Below are positions 13,305 through 20,292 of a stretch of 33,683 nucleotides of DNA, in pieces (the first letter of the stretch is position 1; every line of letters starts with the position of its first letter). A program made the position numbers and the translations under genes. The notes under the pieces were generated by a model. It was not told the origin of the DNA, searched no databases, and saw only the letters and a list, made by a program, of their open reading frames with translations. Source of the DNA: a virus; IMG/VR virus record IMGVR_UViG_3300035698_035282, positions 1 to 33,683 of that record; one strand, given 5' to 3'.

Positions 13305-13615
13305 TGGTTAGAAAAGCAAAACTTAAATGGGAAATCTCGCCCTCAGATGAATATCCACCTTACGTTCCAGAAGGGGCAAGAAGGAAAAGAAAATCATCCC
13401 ATGAAAAACATATGGACTTATTAAGGTCCATCCATAGCCGGGGCAACCCACGCCTAGGACGCCACCATTATTCCAAGGCCGACATTGCACAGATGCAAGA
13501 ACGAGACCGTAAACGAAGAAAAAAAGACCGTATTATTGGCTGCGTACTTAATGCCGCCCTAGGGCTGTCAATAGCGGGGGCTATTATTGGTGCTATTGTT
13601 TGTATTGTGAACTAG
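13304..13615 (+). CDS. Basic hypothetical protein with C-terminal membrane helix
   Basis: 103 aa from the ATG at 13304 (an in-frame TTG at 13262 lies in the previous gene). Highly basic, with RRKRK near residue 26 and DRKRRKKDR near 68, then one hydrophobic helix at the C-terminus (about 77-102). This is a tail-anchored layout with the basic part in the cytoplasm. Nucleic-acid or membrane-surface binding is possible, and the function is unknown. Confidence 0.6.
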   Translation: MVRKAKLKWEISPSDEYPPYVPEGARRKRKSSHEKHMDLLRSIHSRGNPRLGRHHYSKADIAQMQERDRKRRKKDRIIGCVLNAALGLSIAGAIIGAIVCIVN

Positions 13616-13616
13616 C

Positions 13617-13645
13617 TTTACACATTCTAAATGTCGTACTATAAT
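13617..13645 (+). promoter_or_regulatory. Promoter TTTACA-N17-TATAAT for the Pth2 gene
   Basis: -35 TTTACA at 13617-13622 overlaps the end of the preceding gene; -10 TATAAT at 13640-13645. RNA would start near 13652, leaving a short leader with AGAGGA before the ATG at 13665. This places the true start downstream of the in-frame ATG at 13644. Confidence 0.65.
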
Positions 13646-13664
13646 GGGGGACCAGAGGATTACC

Positions 13665-14081
13665 ATGAAAGTAAAACAAGTAATAGTAGTACGCAAAGAC
13701 CTTAAGATGCGTAGAGGCAAAGAAATTGCGCAATCTTGCCATGCTAGTATTGCTTTCTTGACTCGTCAAATTCAGGGGTCTGCACCGTGTAAACCTGAGA
13801 AGCCTCGAAGCGACGGGTCTAACTTATTTGTTGTAAATGTATCTCTTGAAGGACAAGCGTGGATTGATTCTAATTTTGCAAAGATTTGTGTTCGGGTGAA
13901 TAGTGAAGAGGAACTTCTTGACATTCACAAAAAAGCACAGGATTTAGGATTGGAAGTTCATTTGGTGCAGGACAGTGGTTTGACTGAATTTGGTGGAGTT
14001 CCAACTTTCACTTGTTTGGCAATTGGCCCTAATAAGTCTGATGAAATAGATGAAGTTACTGGTGAGTTAGCATTATATTAA
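13665..14081 (+). CDS. pth2: Peptidyl-tRNA hydrolase, Pth2 type
   Basis: 138 aa. It would hydrolyse peptidyl-tRNA released from stalled ribosomes. The N-terminal KQVIVVRKDLKMRRGKEIAQ...CHAS block carries the conserved Lys, Arg and Gln/His of the PTH2 fold. FVVNVSLEGQAWIDS, then ICVRVNSEEELLDIHKKAQDLGL and LVQDSGLTEF and PTFTCLAIGP complete it. PTH2 is the archaeal/eukaryotic-type enzyme, not the bacterial Pth1, and occurs in some large phages. It has its own promoter (13617-13645) and AGAGGA. With seven phage tRNAs nearby, a role in tRNA economy is natural. Confidence 0.9.
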   Translation: MKVKQVIVVRKDLKMRRGKEIAQSCHASIAFLTRQIQGSAPCKPEKPRSDGSNLFVVNVSLEGQAWIDSNFAKICVRVNSEEELLDIHKKAQDLGLEVHLVQDSGLTEFGGVPTFTCLAIGPNKSDEIDEVTGELALY

Positions 14082-14096
14082 TTTGGAGTGATGCTC

Positions 14097-14585
14097 ATGA
14101 GATTAAAGAAAAAGAAACCCGAGAAAAAATTGTGGGATAAAAAAGATAAGGAAGAAACGACACCAAGATATAAAAAGACAAGCACGACATACAAGAAGAC
14201 AGGCACATATGATAACGGCAGACTAAAATCTTTTGTTTTTGTGACTACTCATTGTATAGAAAGATTTGTTGAAATAATGCCTGAATTTGAGGATTTTCCA
14301 TTCGAAAAGGTTCGTGGCATAATATTGGCGATGTATCGTTCTGGTTGTCTTTTCGGTGGTCAACTAGGGGATGATTTTTTAATTCTGTCTAAAAATTTCC
14401 GAACAGGACATAAAGTGGTATTTGCTTGTACTACAGATGAACATGAAAACGGAGATGGGAAGATAACAATACTTAAAACAACGTTGACTGTAGACCATGC
14501 AAATGGAAACATGCAACAAAAAGAAATGAAAAACCCAGATATTTCTTTAGAAGATATGCAGAAGGAAATTTTCAATCTCGGGTAA
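14097..14585 (+). CDS. Hypothetical protein with DUF4258-like core
   Basis: 162 aa from the ATG at 14097 (GGAG 8 bases upstream; GTG 14088 and ATG 14091 are alternatives). A Lys-rich N-terminus (residues 1-40) precedes a compact domain: FVTTHCIERFVEIMPEF, then GIILAMYRSGCLFGGQ, DDFLILSKNF, KVVFACT, KITILKTTL. This order (His-x-x-x-Arg helix followed by antiparallel strands) resembles DUF4258 and related small RNase-like domains. The match is weak, so catalytic activity should not be assumed. Last gene before a long regulatory gap. Confidence 0.5.
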   Translation: MRLKKKKPEKKLWDKKDKEETTPRYKKTSTTYKKTGTYDNGRLKSFVFVTTHCIERFVEIMPEFEDFPFEKVRGIILAMYRSGCLFGGQLGDDFLILSKNFRTGHKVVFACTTDEHENGDGKITILKTTLTVDHANGNMQQKEMKNPDISLEDMQKEIFNLG

Positions 14586-14610
14586 TTATAAGTTGCTGCT
14601 CTCTTTCACT

Positions 14611-14646
14611 AATAACCAATTGCTTTTTATAAAGCAATTGGTTATT
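14611..14646 (+). terminator. 16-bp perfect hairpin without T-run
   Basis: Arms 14611-14626 and 14631-14646 are exact reverse complements around a TTAT loop. No T-run follows on either strand, so intrinsic termination is doubtful; it may instead be an RNase III-type processing or RNA-stability element between the gene ending at 14585 and the regulated HNH gene. Confidence 0.5.
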
Positions 14647-14651
14647 ATATG

Positions 14652-14705
14652 TTAACGAAACTCCCTTCCAATTGTGTGATAGGTTTCGTTAATATAGGGA
14701 AGGAG
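14652..14705 (+). promoter_or_regulatory. Candidate H-type pseudoknot masking the Shine-Dalgarno of the HNH gene at 14711
   Basis: Stem 1: TTAACGAAAC (14652-14661) pairs perfectly with GTTTCGTTAA (14683-14692). Stem 2: CCTTCC (14664-14669), inside the loop of stem 1, pairs with GGAAGG (14698-14703), the core of the Shine-Dalgarno GGAAGGAG before the ATG. The helices interlock as a pseudoknot with 2-, 13- and 5-nt connectors. This would block ribosome binding unless opened, as in pseudoknot riboswitches or autoregulated phage mRNAs. The pairing is seen; the function is inference. Confidence 0.55.
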
Positions 14706-14710
14706 AAAAT

Positions 14711-15487
14711 ATGACCGCTGTAACTTTTGAAAATCGTCCGGTATTAGTACTGAACAGGAATTGGACTGCAATTGGAGTTCATACTTTAAAGAATGCTATT
14801 TGTAAGCTTTTTGCTTGCTATAGTGACGGTACGCCCAAAGCCCATGTCATTGACGTAGTTTATCCTCACATTGACGATATTATTAATTGTGGCTCTATAT
14901 TGGGTACGCCCAAATCTCATGACGATATTATTAATTGTGGTAGGGATTCTGTATTGGCTACATCATTTGATGATGCTAAGCTCAATAATCTCAACCCAAC
15001 AAGTTTTGATAAGTATAACTGGTCTGATTGGAGCAAGCTTCGTCCAGAAAATGAGGATGAAATTATTTTTGCTGGTCGTGGACGTGAGATTCGTCTTCCA
15101 AAAGTAATCTCATTAAGTCGTTATGATAAAATGCCTACGCAACATATGAATTTCAATCGTCGTGCTTTGTATCGCAGGGATAAGAATCGTTGTCAATACT
15201 GTGGTTGCAAGCCAGGAACAGATAATTTGTCCTTGGACCACATATATCCAAAATATTTTGGTGGCAAGACTACATGGGAAAATGTTGTTCTAGCTTGTAT
15301 AGAATGTAATGGCAAAAAGGCCAACAGAACACCTGAGCAAGCAGGTATGAGACTTCGTAGTGTGCCAGAGAAACCGACATATTCGGTGATAAAAAGTAAT
15401 AAGTTGGCATATAAATGTTGGGAGCAATTTGTTTCGGATATGTATTTTGAAGTCGAGCTTCAGAATGACAACAACGAAGATGAATAG
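14711..15487 (+). CDS. HNH endonuclease (VLVLNRNW...YRRDKNRCQYCG family)
   Basis: 258 aa. Opens with RPVLVLNRNWTAIGVHTLKNAI and continues to LPKVISLSRYD, RRALYRRDKNRCQYCG, then LSLDHIYPKYFGGKTTWENVVLACIECNGKKANRTPEQAG. This is the HNH family common in bacterial chromosomes rather than a modular homing enzyme. A 16-codon in-frame duplication disturbs the middle (repeat of 20 bp at 14873-14892 and 14921-14940), giving DDIINCG twice. It has a strong GGAAGGAG that can be paired in a pseudoknot, is flanked by a hairpin and a true terminator, and so forms its own transcription unit. Confidence 0.88.
   Translation: MTAVTFENRPVLVLNRNWTAIGVHTLKNAICKLFACYSDGTPKAHVIDVVYPHIDDIINCGSILGTPKSHDDIINCGRDSVLATSFDDAKLNNLNPTSFDKYNWSDWSKLRPENEDEIIFAGRGREIRLPKVISLSRYDKMPTQHMNFNRRALYRRDKNRCQYCGCKPGTDNLSLDHIYPKYFGGKTTWENVVLACIECNGKKANRTPEQAGMRLRSVPEKPTYSVIKSNKLAYKCWEQFVSDMYFEVELQNDNNEDE
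14828..14940 (+). repeat. Imperfect tandem duplication inside the HNH gene
   Basis: GGTACGCCCAAA occurs at 14828-14839 and 14903-14914; GACGATATTATTAATTGTGG occurs at 14873-14892 and 14921-14940. The different spacings (75 and 48 bp, both multiples of three) indicate a duplication followed by an internal in-frame deletion. Confidence 0.85.
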
Positions 15488-15491
15488 AGTT

Positions 15492-15540
15492 AAAACCCTA
15501 ATGATAAAATATCATTAGGGTTTTTTCTTTTCTTTTTTTT
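15492..15540 (+). terminator. Strong intrinsic terminator
   Basis: A 14-bp perfect stem (15492-15505/15511-15524) with a 5-nt loop runs into a long T-rich tract to 15540. Ends the transcription unit of the HNH gene at 14711-15487. Confidence 0.92.
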
Positions 15541-15583
15541 AAAAACAGGTATAATCTTTTTAGCGATTATGCTAGAGAGGCTT

Positions 15584-15625
15584 ATGGCCCTGAAAGAAGG
15601 TGATGTACCCCAAAGTCAAAATTAA
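15584..15625 (+). CDS. Possible 13-aa leader ORF
   Basis: ATG with AGAGAGG 3-4 bases upstream, 13 codons, then TAA. A TATAAT lies at 15550-15555 without a clear -35. It may be a leader peptide or chance. The peptide begins MALKEGDVPQ and matches no known leader. Confidence 0.22.
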   Translation: MALKEGDVPQSQN

Positions 15626-15659
15626 ATAAATTTGACTTAAGTAGTAAAATAAGTATAAT
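15613..15659 (+). promoter_or_regulatory. Leaderless-type promoter TTGACT-N16-TATAAT with overlapping inverted repeat
   Basis: -35 TTGACT at 15632-15637 and -10 TATAAT at 15654-15659, 7 bases before the ATG at 15667, so the RNA probably begins at the start codon. AAGTCAAA (15613-15620) and TTTGACTT (15631-15638) form an 8-bp inverted repeat whose right half covers the -35, a plausible operator. Confidence 0.7.
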
Positions 15660-15666
15660 TCCCTTT

Positions 15667-15942
15667 ATGGAAACTCGTTCAGAAAAACATGATAGGGAAG
15701 CAAAAGAAGGTTACACCAGAAATGCAGAAGAAATTCTGCATTTCTGTTTAGATAATGGGTTAAGTAAAAAACAATCATTAATAGTGACTGAGTTATCTTG
15801 TAAATTGTCCATGGAAATAAACCAGTTTTTATGGTTTTTCAAAGAGTCTCAAGACACCAAAAACTTGATACAAATGCTTGAGCAAAGATGGGACAAAGTA
15901 GAAAGAAATAGGATTAAGCGAAATTTTGATTCTGATACATAA
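15667..15942 (+). CDS. Hypothetical helical protein, leaderless
   Basis: 91 aa, almost wholly predicted helix, strongly charged, with the segments EEILHFCLDNGLSKKQSLIV and MEINQFLWFFKESQDTKNLIQMLEQRW. No signal peptide or metal site. It lies 7 bases behind a near-consensus promoter and has no Shine-Dalgarno, so initiation from a leaderless RNA is likely. The overlapping inverted repeat suggests the gene is repressible. Function unknown. Confidence 0.72.
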   Translation: METRSEKHDREAKEGYTRNAEEILHFCLDNGLSKKQSLIVTELSCKLSMEINQFLWFFKESQDTKNLIQMLEQRWDKVERNRIKRNFDSDT

Positions 15943-15945
15943 ATA
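15938..15945 (+). promoter_or_regulatory. Late-type octamer CATAAATA
   Basis: CATAAATA overlaps the stop of the preceding gene and ends 5 bases before the ATG at 15951. No Shine-Dalgarno is present. One mismatch from the T4 late element. Confidence 0.42.
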
Positions 15946-15950
15946 ATGGT

Positions 15951-16406
15951 ATGGAGTTTAAAGAGTATATAACAAAATACCCTCGTGGTTGGGCATCTCG
16001 TATAGGTTTTAACACAACACCAGAAAAAACAGAGTTAAAAAAACCACGAAAAAAAAGAATGCCAACATATGGCCGTAATGGGGCTTGGATAGACCCTAGT
16101 GGCGAAGTATATCATTGCGGGATGAACAGTCACGCCGCCATATTTCAAAAAGAATATCAAGGAAATGAAATAGATAAAACCCTTGTAGGAGACAACTTAG
16201 AAGATATGTGGACGGTTGTTGAAAAGACGGGGTGGATTCGTGTTCTGGGTCCAGAATATGTTGTAAAAACAATAGACTCACGTACATTTCAAAGAATTAA
16301 GAATTTCTTAATTGTGTATCCTAATTTTGTGGAACGTAGAATGGGAATGACATCTGTTTCAGGGCAGAAGAAAAGTTTCTCACTAGAGGATGTTGAGACT
16401 GATTAG
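15951..16406 (+). CDS. Hypothetical protein with MxFxE N-terminus (possible capsid-targeted)
   Basis: 151 aa. Begins MEFKEYITKYPRGW, one of four proteins here with an MxFxE(aromatic or Leu) start behind a late-type octamer. The body contains GRNGAWIDPSGEVYHC, HAAIFQKEY and a GWIRVLGPEYVV strand followed by a helix, a pattern seen in phage proteins of unknown function. The short N-terminal tag is like the T4 internal-protein targeting peptide, but no protease-cleavage motif is obvious. Function unknown. Confidence 0.62.
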   Translation: MEFKEYITKYPRGWASRIGFNTTPEKTELKKPRKKRMPTYGRNGAWIDPSGEVYHCGMNSHAAIFQKEYQGNEIDKTLVGDNLEDMWTVVEKTGWIRVLGPEYVVKTIDSRTFQRIKNFLIVYPNFVERRMGMTSVSGQKKSFSLEDVETD

Positions 16407-16446
16407 GCTAGTCTAAAAGTTTTTTCTCAGTTTTTCTCAGATAGAG

Positions 16447-16474
16447 TTTACAAATCTCCAAGAAGGTTTATAAT
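16447..16474 (+). promoter_or_regulatory. Promoter TTTACA-N16-TATAAT for metK
   Basis: -35 TTTACA at 16447-16452 and -10 TATAAT at 16469-16474. RNA would start near 16481, leaving a leader with AAAGGA (16490-16495) before the ATG at 16502. Confidence 0.75.
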
Positions 16475-16501
16475 GCGGTCTGTCAAATGAAAGGACAGAT
16501 T

Positions 16502-17620
16502 ATGAATTTATGGACTACGGAAGCGGTGTCCGAAGGGCACCCCGACAAAGTGGCAGACCAGATTTCTGATGCAATTCTGGATGCCCATCTAGCTGTTGAC
16601 CCTATGGCTCGTGTAGCTGCCGAGGTCGCCTTGTGTGGTGATTTGGTGGTAGTAATGGGTGAAGTCACCTGTGCTGAAGAAGTCGCCGTAGAACCAATTG
16701 TACGCAAGACCCTTTGTGATATTGGTTATAATGGCAAGGAATCTGGTTGCGATGGCAATACGATTGAGATATTGAACAAACTTCATGCACAATCAGGTGA
16801 AATCAGCGGTGCCGTCACCAAAAAAGATGGTGTACTGGGTGCTGGTGACCAAGGTATGATGTTTGGATTCGCTTGCGATGAAGTTGCCTCTCCCGTCTTC
16901 ATGCCTCTGACTCACCATCTTGCGTTCGAAATTATTGGTGAGTTGAAGAAGGATAGAGAAAATAAAGAAACTATTCTGTTTCCTGATGCAAAAAGTCAAG
17001 TAACTGTTCTTTACGAAGATGGAGTTCCTATTCATATTGATACTGTCGTAGTTTCCACTTGCCACAAGCCTATGGTGACAATGGGAGATTTGCAGGGATA
17101 TATGCAAAACATCATTTTGAAGAAATGTGAAACCCTGAATGGGTGTGGACTTTTCGATAAAAACACTAAATTAATCATTAATCCGGCAGGACTCTGGACT
17201 GAGGGTGGTCCTGCGTCAGATAGTGGTTTGACTGGTCGTAAGTTGGTTGTGGATAACTACGGTTCTGATTGTCCGATTGGCGGTGGTGCGTTTAGCGGAA
17301 AAGACCCAACAAAGGTTGACCGTTCCGCAGCATACATGGCACGATTCTTGGCAAAGAACATCGTAGCATCTACAGGTGGCAGAGCACAGGTCCAGCTTGC
17401 CTACGCTATCGGTGTCGTTCAGCCGATTTCTGTACGTGTTACGGTGAATGGTGAAGATTGGAATGATTTGTTTAAAGATATTGATTTGTCTCCGAAGGGA
17501 ATTATCGACAAATTAGATTTGCGAAGACCCATTTACCAAGCAACTGCTTCGGGCGGTCACTTTGGCCGTGAAGGATTTCCTTGGGAAGTAATAGAACCTG
17601 AATTGATGAGTATTGGCTAA
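16502..17620 (+). CDS. metK: S-adenosylmethionine synthetase
   Basis: 372 aa, near the usual 380-400. Makes SAM from methionine and ATP, in the cytoplasm. Family signatures: TTEAVSEGHPDKVADQISDA (residues 5-24; His13, Asp15 and Lys16 bind ATP), GAGDQGMMFG (113-122), and GGGAFSGKDPTKVDRSAAY in the C-terminal part. The ATG at 16502 follows AAAGGA; an in-frame ATG at 16487 lies before it. It has its own consensus promoter. A phage copy would raise SAM for methylation or for the radical SAM enzyme at 25098, or offset host SAM depletion. No truncation or lost motif seen. Confidence 0.96.
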   Translation: MNLWTTEAVSEGHPDKVADQISDAILDAHLAVDPMARVAAEVALCGDLVVVMGEVTCAEEVAVEPIVRKTLCDIGYNGKESGCDGNTIEILNKLHAQSGEISGAVTKKDGVLGAGDQGMMFGFACDEVASPVFMPLTHHLAFEIIGELKKDRENKETILFPDAKSQVTVLYEDGVPIHIDTVVVSTCHKPMVTMGDLQGYMQNIILKKCETLNGCGLFDKNTKLIINPAGLWTEGGPASDSGLTGRKLVVDNYGSDCPIGGGAFSGKDPTKVDRSAAYMARFLAKNIVASTGGRAQVQLAYAIGVVQPISVRVTVNGEDWNDLFKDIDLSPKGIIDKLDLRRPIYQATASGGHFGREGFPWEVIEPELMSIG

Positions 17621-17623
17621 GGA

Positions 17624-17785
17624 ATGAGAAAAGCTACAATAAAACGTCGTTTGCGTTTGGCTATGCTTCCTGAAGAGATAATTGAAAAGATTTATCTTAG
17701 GATGATGAATGTGTCTGATGAAAGCACTAAATTAGGTGGTCCATTTAATTACATTTGGGTTGAAGCAGTACGTAATGCGAAATGA
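17624..17785 (+). CDS. Small basic hypothetical protein (53 aa)
   Basis: 53 aa, beginning MRKATIKRRLRLAMLPEEIIEKIYLRMM. Highly basic start followed by a helix. AAGGA abuts the ATG too closely for an ideal signal, but the gene fits tightly between metK and the next gene. No family recognised. Confidence 0.45.
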   Translation: MRKATIKRRLRLAMLPEEIIEKIYLRMMNVSDESTKLGGPFNYIWVEAVRNAK

Positions 17786-17801
17786 CCTATATTGGAGATA
17801 A

Positions 17802-18095
17802 ATGATGTCAAAATCACAATGGGCTTTTTATCGAGGGCTTCTAGTTGGCATTATAGTCGGAGCTATGATGTATGGTATTTTAGTGCCGCCTGTTCCTCCA
17901 CAGATGATTAAACTTGAACCAGACATTCCATCAGACGCATTAACTCTTGAAGAAATGGGTATTTGTCCATGTTCGATATGTCAATCAATGGTATGGATTG
18001 ATGGAAAGTGGACGATACCAATGCCAACACAGCGACAACAATGCGGGTCGTGGGTTACCACTACTCAACCTAAATCAAAGAAGAAAACAAAATGA
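17802..18095 (+). CDS. Small membrane-anchored Cys protein
   Basis: 97 aa, GGAG about 5 bases before the ATG (the second ATG is also possible). One membrane helix (about 8-28), a proline-rich linker (VPPVPPQ), then CPCSICQ and a later single Cys, with a lysine tail. The Cys cluster may bind metal outside the membrane. Overlaps the next gene by 4 bases (ATGA). Confidence 0.62.
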   Translation: MMSKSQWAFYRGLLVGIIVGAMMYGILVPPVPPQMIKLEPDIPSDALTLEEMGICPCSICQSMVWIDGKWTIPMPTQRQQCGSWVTTTQPKSKKKTK

Positions 18096-18496
18096 GTCAA
18101 ACACTTTCAATTTCGCCCCGAAGCCTCTGGCCCCCGAATGATGCTAGTCCTTCAAAACCTTCAAAACCTTCAAAACCCGAAGATATTGAAGGAGTTACAG
18201 AATGGGTCAATTCCTTGATACGTGAAGAAGATGATGAACCTCTTATAGTTCGTCAACAAAAAAGGAAGAATGTTTTACAATTATTGATTCCATATATTTT
18301 GCTCGGTGTGGCTACAATTCCTGTTACGATGTATTTTTACGGATGGTTTAATTCTATATTAACCATTAGTTCTACTTTCTGGAAATTAACATTGTGTATA
18401 GGTTCTATGGTCCTTGGGGCATCTGCAATTATATTTGGTTTTGTGTTAATTTGGCTATTCTACGCCATGATAAAGTCAATTATAAAAGGAATATAA
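18092..18496 (+). CDS. Two-helix membrane protein with PSK repeats
   Basis: 134 aa. N-terminal proline-rich region with three PSK repeats encoded by a 9-bp tandem repeat at about 18149-18175, then an acidic segment, then two hydrophobic helices (about 64-84 and 96-125). Coupled to the preceding gene by ATGA. No family recognised. Confidence 0.62.
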   Translation: MSQTLSISPRSLWPPNDASPSKPSKPSKPEDIEGVTEWVNSLIREEDDEPLIVRQQKRKNVLQLLIPYILLGVATIPVTMYFYGWFNSILTISSTFWKLTLCIGSMVLGASAIIFGFVLIWLFYAMIKSIIKGI

Positions 18497-18497
18497 A

Positions 18498-18767
18498 ATG
18501 GAACTAAAAGATAACGTCACCAATGAGCAATTGATAAAGGCAATGATTCAAGCTGAATGGGGAGGCAAGCAAATTTGTCAAGATGGCGGAAAGTGGCCTG
18601 CCTGTCCGATATGCCGTGGAGTTAAGCCCAAGGCAAAGGGAAGAATGCCATTTAGCAAATCTTCTCAAGGTCATACATCTAAATGCCCATATAAAACCAT
18701 GTTTCGGATAACCAAATATGAACCTAATTCTTATCGTTCTGTAGGAGAAGGAGAAAAAGATGGCTAA
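18498..18767 (+). CDS. Small zinc-binding hypothetical protein
   Basis: 89 aa. Probable zinc site from WPACPICRG (Cys36/39), with HTSKCPY (His59 and Cys63) completing it. An N-terminal helix precedes it. Starts one base after the upstream stop. Its GGAGAAGGAG end serves as Shine-Dalgarno for the next gene. Function unknown. Confidence 0.58.
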   Translation: MELKDNVTNEQLIKAMIQAEWGGKQICQDGGKWPACPICRGVKPKAKGRMPFSKSSQGHTSKCPYKTMFRITKYEPNSYRSVGEGEKDG

Positions 18768-18861
18768 ACGAAAATGGCATGATTTAGACCCCACCACATT
18801 AACAATCATTGCGGCAATTGCAGCAATGATGGCATTTATTTGTGTTTGGAGAACGTTTTAA
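18760..18861 (+). CDS. Tiny membrane protein (33 aa)
   Basis: 33 aa: basic start (MAKRKWHD), then one hydrophobic helix from about residue 13. GGAGAAGGAG lies just upstream, and the stop overlaps the next ATG by one base. The start signal makes expression likely; function unknown. Confidence 0.55.
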   Translation: MAKRKWHDLDPTTLTIIAAIAAMMAFICVWRTF

Positions 18862-19241
18862 TGGCTCGTAAATGTCCATACTGTCGAGATGGCCAGATGG
18901 TGATGAAAACGCTGGCCCACCCTGCTCTGCCAATAAGCGATTCATTTATTGTTGTAGAAAAAATGCATCAGTGTGAATCTTGTGATGGGCGAATGTTTTC
19001 AGCAAAAGAACGAAAAAGATGGACTGCTGAAGTACGTCAACATCTGGAGAAAATAAAAAATTCAGATTATAAAATGGGATATGATTTGGGATATGCTGGT
19101 AAAAGTGCAATAATGGCTGGAATAGAATCAACGCCTAATGACCCATTGGAATTCACTAAAGGGTGGACTGATGGAAATGAAAAATTAGGTAAAGAACAAG
19201 ATAGAAGGCTTGAGAAAGCTTTGTTTTGGACGGAAAAATAA
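18861..19241 (+). CDS. Zinc-ribbon protein (CPYCRDG...CESCDG)
   Basis: 126 aa from the ATG at 18861 (overlapping the previous stop). N-terminal treble-clef or YgiT-type ribbon with CPYC (5-8) and CESC (about 38-41), then a basic helix (KERKRWTAEVRQHLEKIK). The C-terminal part has YDLGYAGKSAIMAG and FTKGWTDGNEKLG, repeated GY/GW-x-G turns found in small phage proteins. Likely nucleic-acid or protein binding. Function unknown. Confidence 0.62.
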   Translation: MARKCPYCRDGQMVMKTLAHPALPISDSFIVVEKMHQCESCDGRMFSAKERKRWTAEVRQHLEKIKNSDYKMGYDLGYAGKSAIMAGIESTPNDPLEFTKGWTDGNEKLGKEQDRRLEKALFWTEK

Positions 19242-19243
19242 AA

Positions 19244-19624
19244 ATGGAATTTATTGAATTTGTAATGGGTGACTGGTCTAATGATGGTCACAACATGACC
19301 TCAAGACGCAAGGTTAAATCTAACCTATCCAAAAAAGAAATAGAGATAGCATATAAAGTAGCTACAGAGAAATTAGGATTTGATTTCAGCCAAACGGCAT
19401 GTGCTGATTATGAATGTCAAAAGTTAACATCTCAACAAGTACAAGCATTAAATGACAATGGGGTTGTTTGTGAGGGTGGTGCTAACTATGATTATGTAGA
19501 TGATGATGTATATTTAGAACTATACTTACAAATCATAAAATTAGGAAATCCAATTTTCACCTACACAATAGTGCAATCGCCTAGTATTAACATCGGTGGT
19601 TATGGTTTGTTCTATGATGGTTAA
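19244..19624 (+). CDS. Conserved hypothetical protein of the GDWSxDGH type
   Basis: 126 aa from the ATG at 19244, two bases after the upstream stop (an in-frame TTG at 19226 is unlikely). The block VMGDWSNDGHNMTSRRKVKSN and the later CADYECQKLT and NGVVCEGGANY match a small conserved family seen in bacteria and phages, function unknown. The N-terminus MEFIEF resembles the MxFxE tags but forms part of the domain, so it is not counted as one. Confidence 0.62.
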   Translation: MEFIEFVMGDWSNDGHNMTSRRKVKSNLSKKEIEIAYKVATEKLGFDFSQTACADYECQKLTSQQVQALNDNGVVCEGGANYDYVDDDVYLELYLQIIKLGNPIFTYTIVQSPSINIGGYGLFYDG

Positions 19625-19639
19625 AAATAACATTAACTT

Positions 19640-19647
19640 TATATATA
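19640..19647 (+). promoter_or_regulatory. Late-type octamer TATATATA
   Basis: One mismatch from TATAAATA, ending 4 bases before the ATG at 19652. AAGG overlaps this region, so it could also be read as a weak Shine-Dalgarno. Confidence 0.33.
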
Positions 19648-19651
19648 AGGT

Positions 19652-20251
19652 ATGAAGTTTAAAGAATGGTTATTGAGTGAAGTTCCTGTTATATCTATAG
19701 GCACAAATAAATCTGTGCTGGCGGATGACCAACCATTAAAAGAACTTGATGTTGATGCCATACAAAATAACTTAGCACTTTTCAGGGTTCCACCCGCAAA
19801 AGAAGGCACCGTAGGATTCTTTGAAGACGGTAAAACTTGGGTTTACTTTTTAGATTCAGAAGAATCAGCCCAAGAAATGAAAGACCAAAAAATACCAATG
19901 CTTATGGTTCCTCAAGGAACTATTCACAGTGGCGGAAGTCCCATAACCGATATTTGGAAAAGAAGATTTTTCAAAAAAGGTACTGATGAACCAAGGGAAA
20001 TGACAATTGGCGGTAAAACAAAAGTCATAGAAGGTACTGATAAAATATTAGGAGTCATTGAAGGAACTACTAATGATGAAGTTATTTATATTGATATGAT
20101 GACAGTCAGACCTCCTTTCAAAAGAAACTCCATTAACACCAAAATGATTCAGGCGTTAAAACAAGATTTTCCAAAAGCAAAAATTGAATTTAGTCGTCCT
20201 ACTACACAAGGACAAAAATTCATAGGCAAATCTGCTTCTTTAATCGGTTAA
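19652..20251 (+). CDS. Possible GNAT-like protein with capsid-targeting-like N-terminus
   Basis: 199 aa. N-terminal MKFKEWLLSE fits T4-type targeting peptides, with LxE followed by a cleavable position. The C-terminal part has EVIYIDMMTVRPPFKRNSINTKMI, then a helix and a KIEFSRPTTQGQKFI strand. This resembles the strand-P-loop-helix core of GNAT acetyltransferases, although the glycine-rich acetyl-CoA loop is poor, so activity is uncertain. If packaged, the protein could act on host targets early. The targeting and GNAT assignments are both inference. Confidence 0.5.
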   Translation: MKFKEWLLSEVPVISIGTNKSVLADDQPLKELDVDAIQNNLALFRVPPAKEGTVGFFEDGKTWVYFLDSEESAQEMKDQKIPMLMVPQGTIHSGGSPITDIWKRRFFKKGTDEPREMTIGGKTKVIEGTDKILGVIEGTTNDEVIYIDMMTVRPPFKRNSINTKMIQALKQDFPKAKIEFSRPTTQGQKFIGKSASLIG

Positions 20252-20256
20252 TTCTA

Positions 20257-20285
20257 TTTACATCTAGGCCAAAAGGTGCTATCAT
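20257..20285 (+). promoter_or_regulatory. Leaderless-type promoter TTTACA-N17-TATCAT
   Basis: -35 TTTACA at 20257-20262, -10 TATCAT at 20280-20285, then 7 bases to the ATG at 20293. This favours 20293 as the start over the in-frame ATG at 20284, which lies within the -10. Confidence 0.6.
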
Positions 20286-20292
20286 GCATAGT

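Noticed and set aside
13644-14081. Pth2 starting at 13644
   Set aside because: That ATG overlaps the TATAAT -10 (13640-13645) and would lie upstream of the RNA start; AGAGGA before 13665 decides the start.
14611-14646. Strong intrinsic terminator
   Set aside because: The 16-bp stem is followed by ATATGTTAACG, with no T-run on either strand, so ordinary intrinsic termination is not supported.
19244-19624. Counting MEFIEF as a fifth MxFxE tagged protein
   Set aside because: The residues run straight into the conserved GDWSNDGH domain, and no late-type octamer precedes it.
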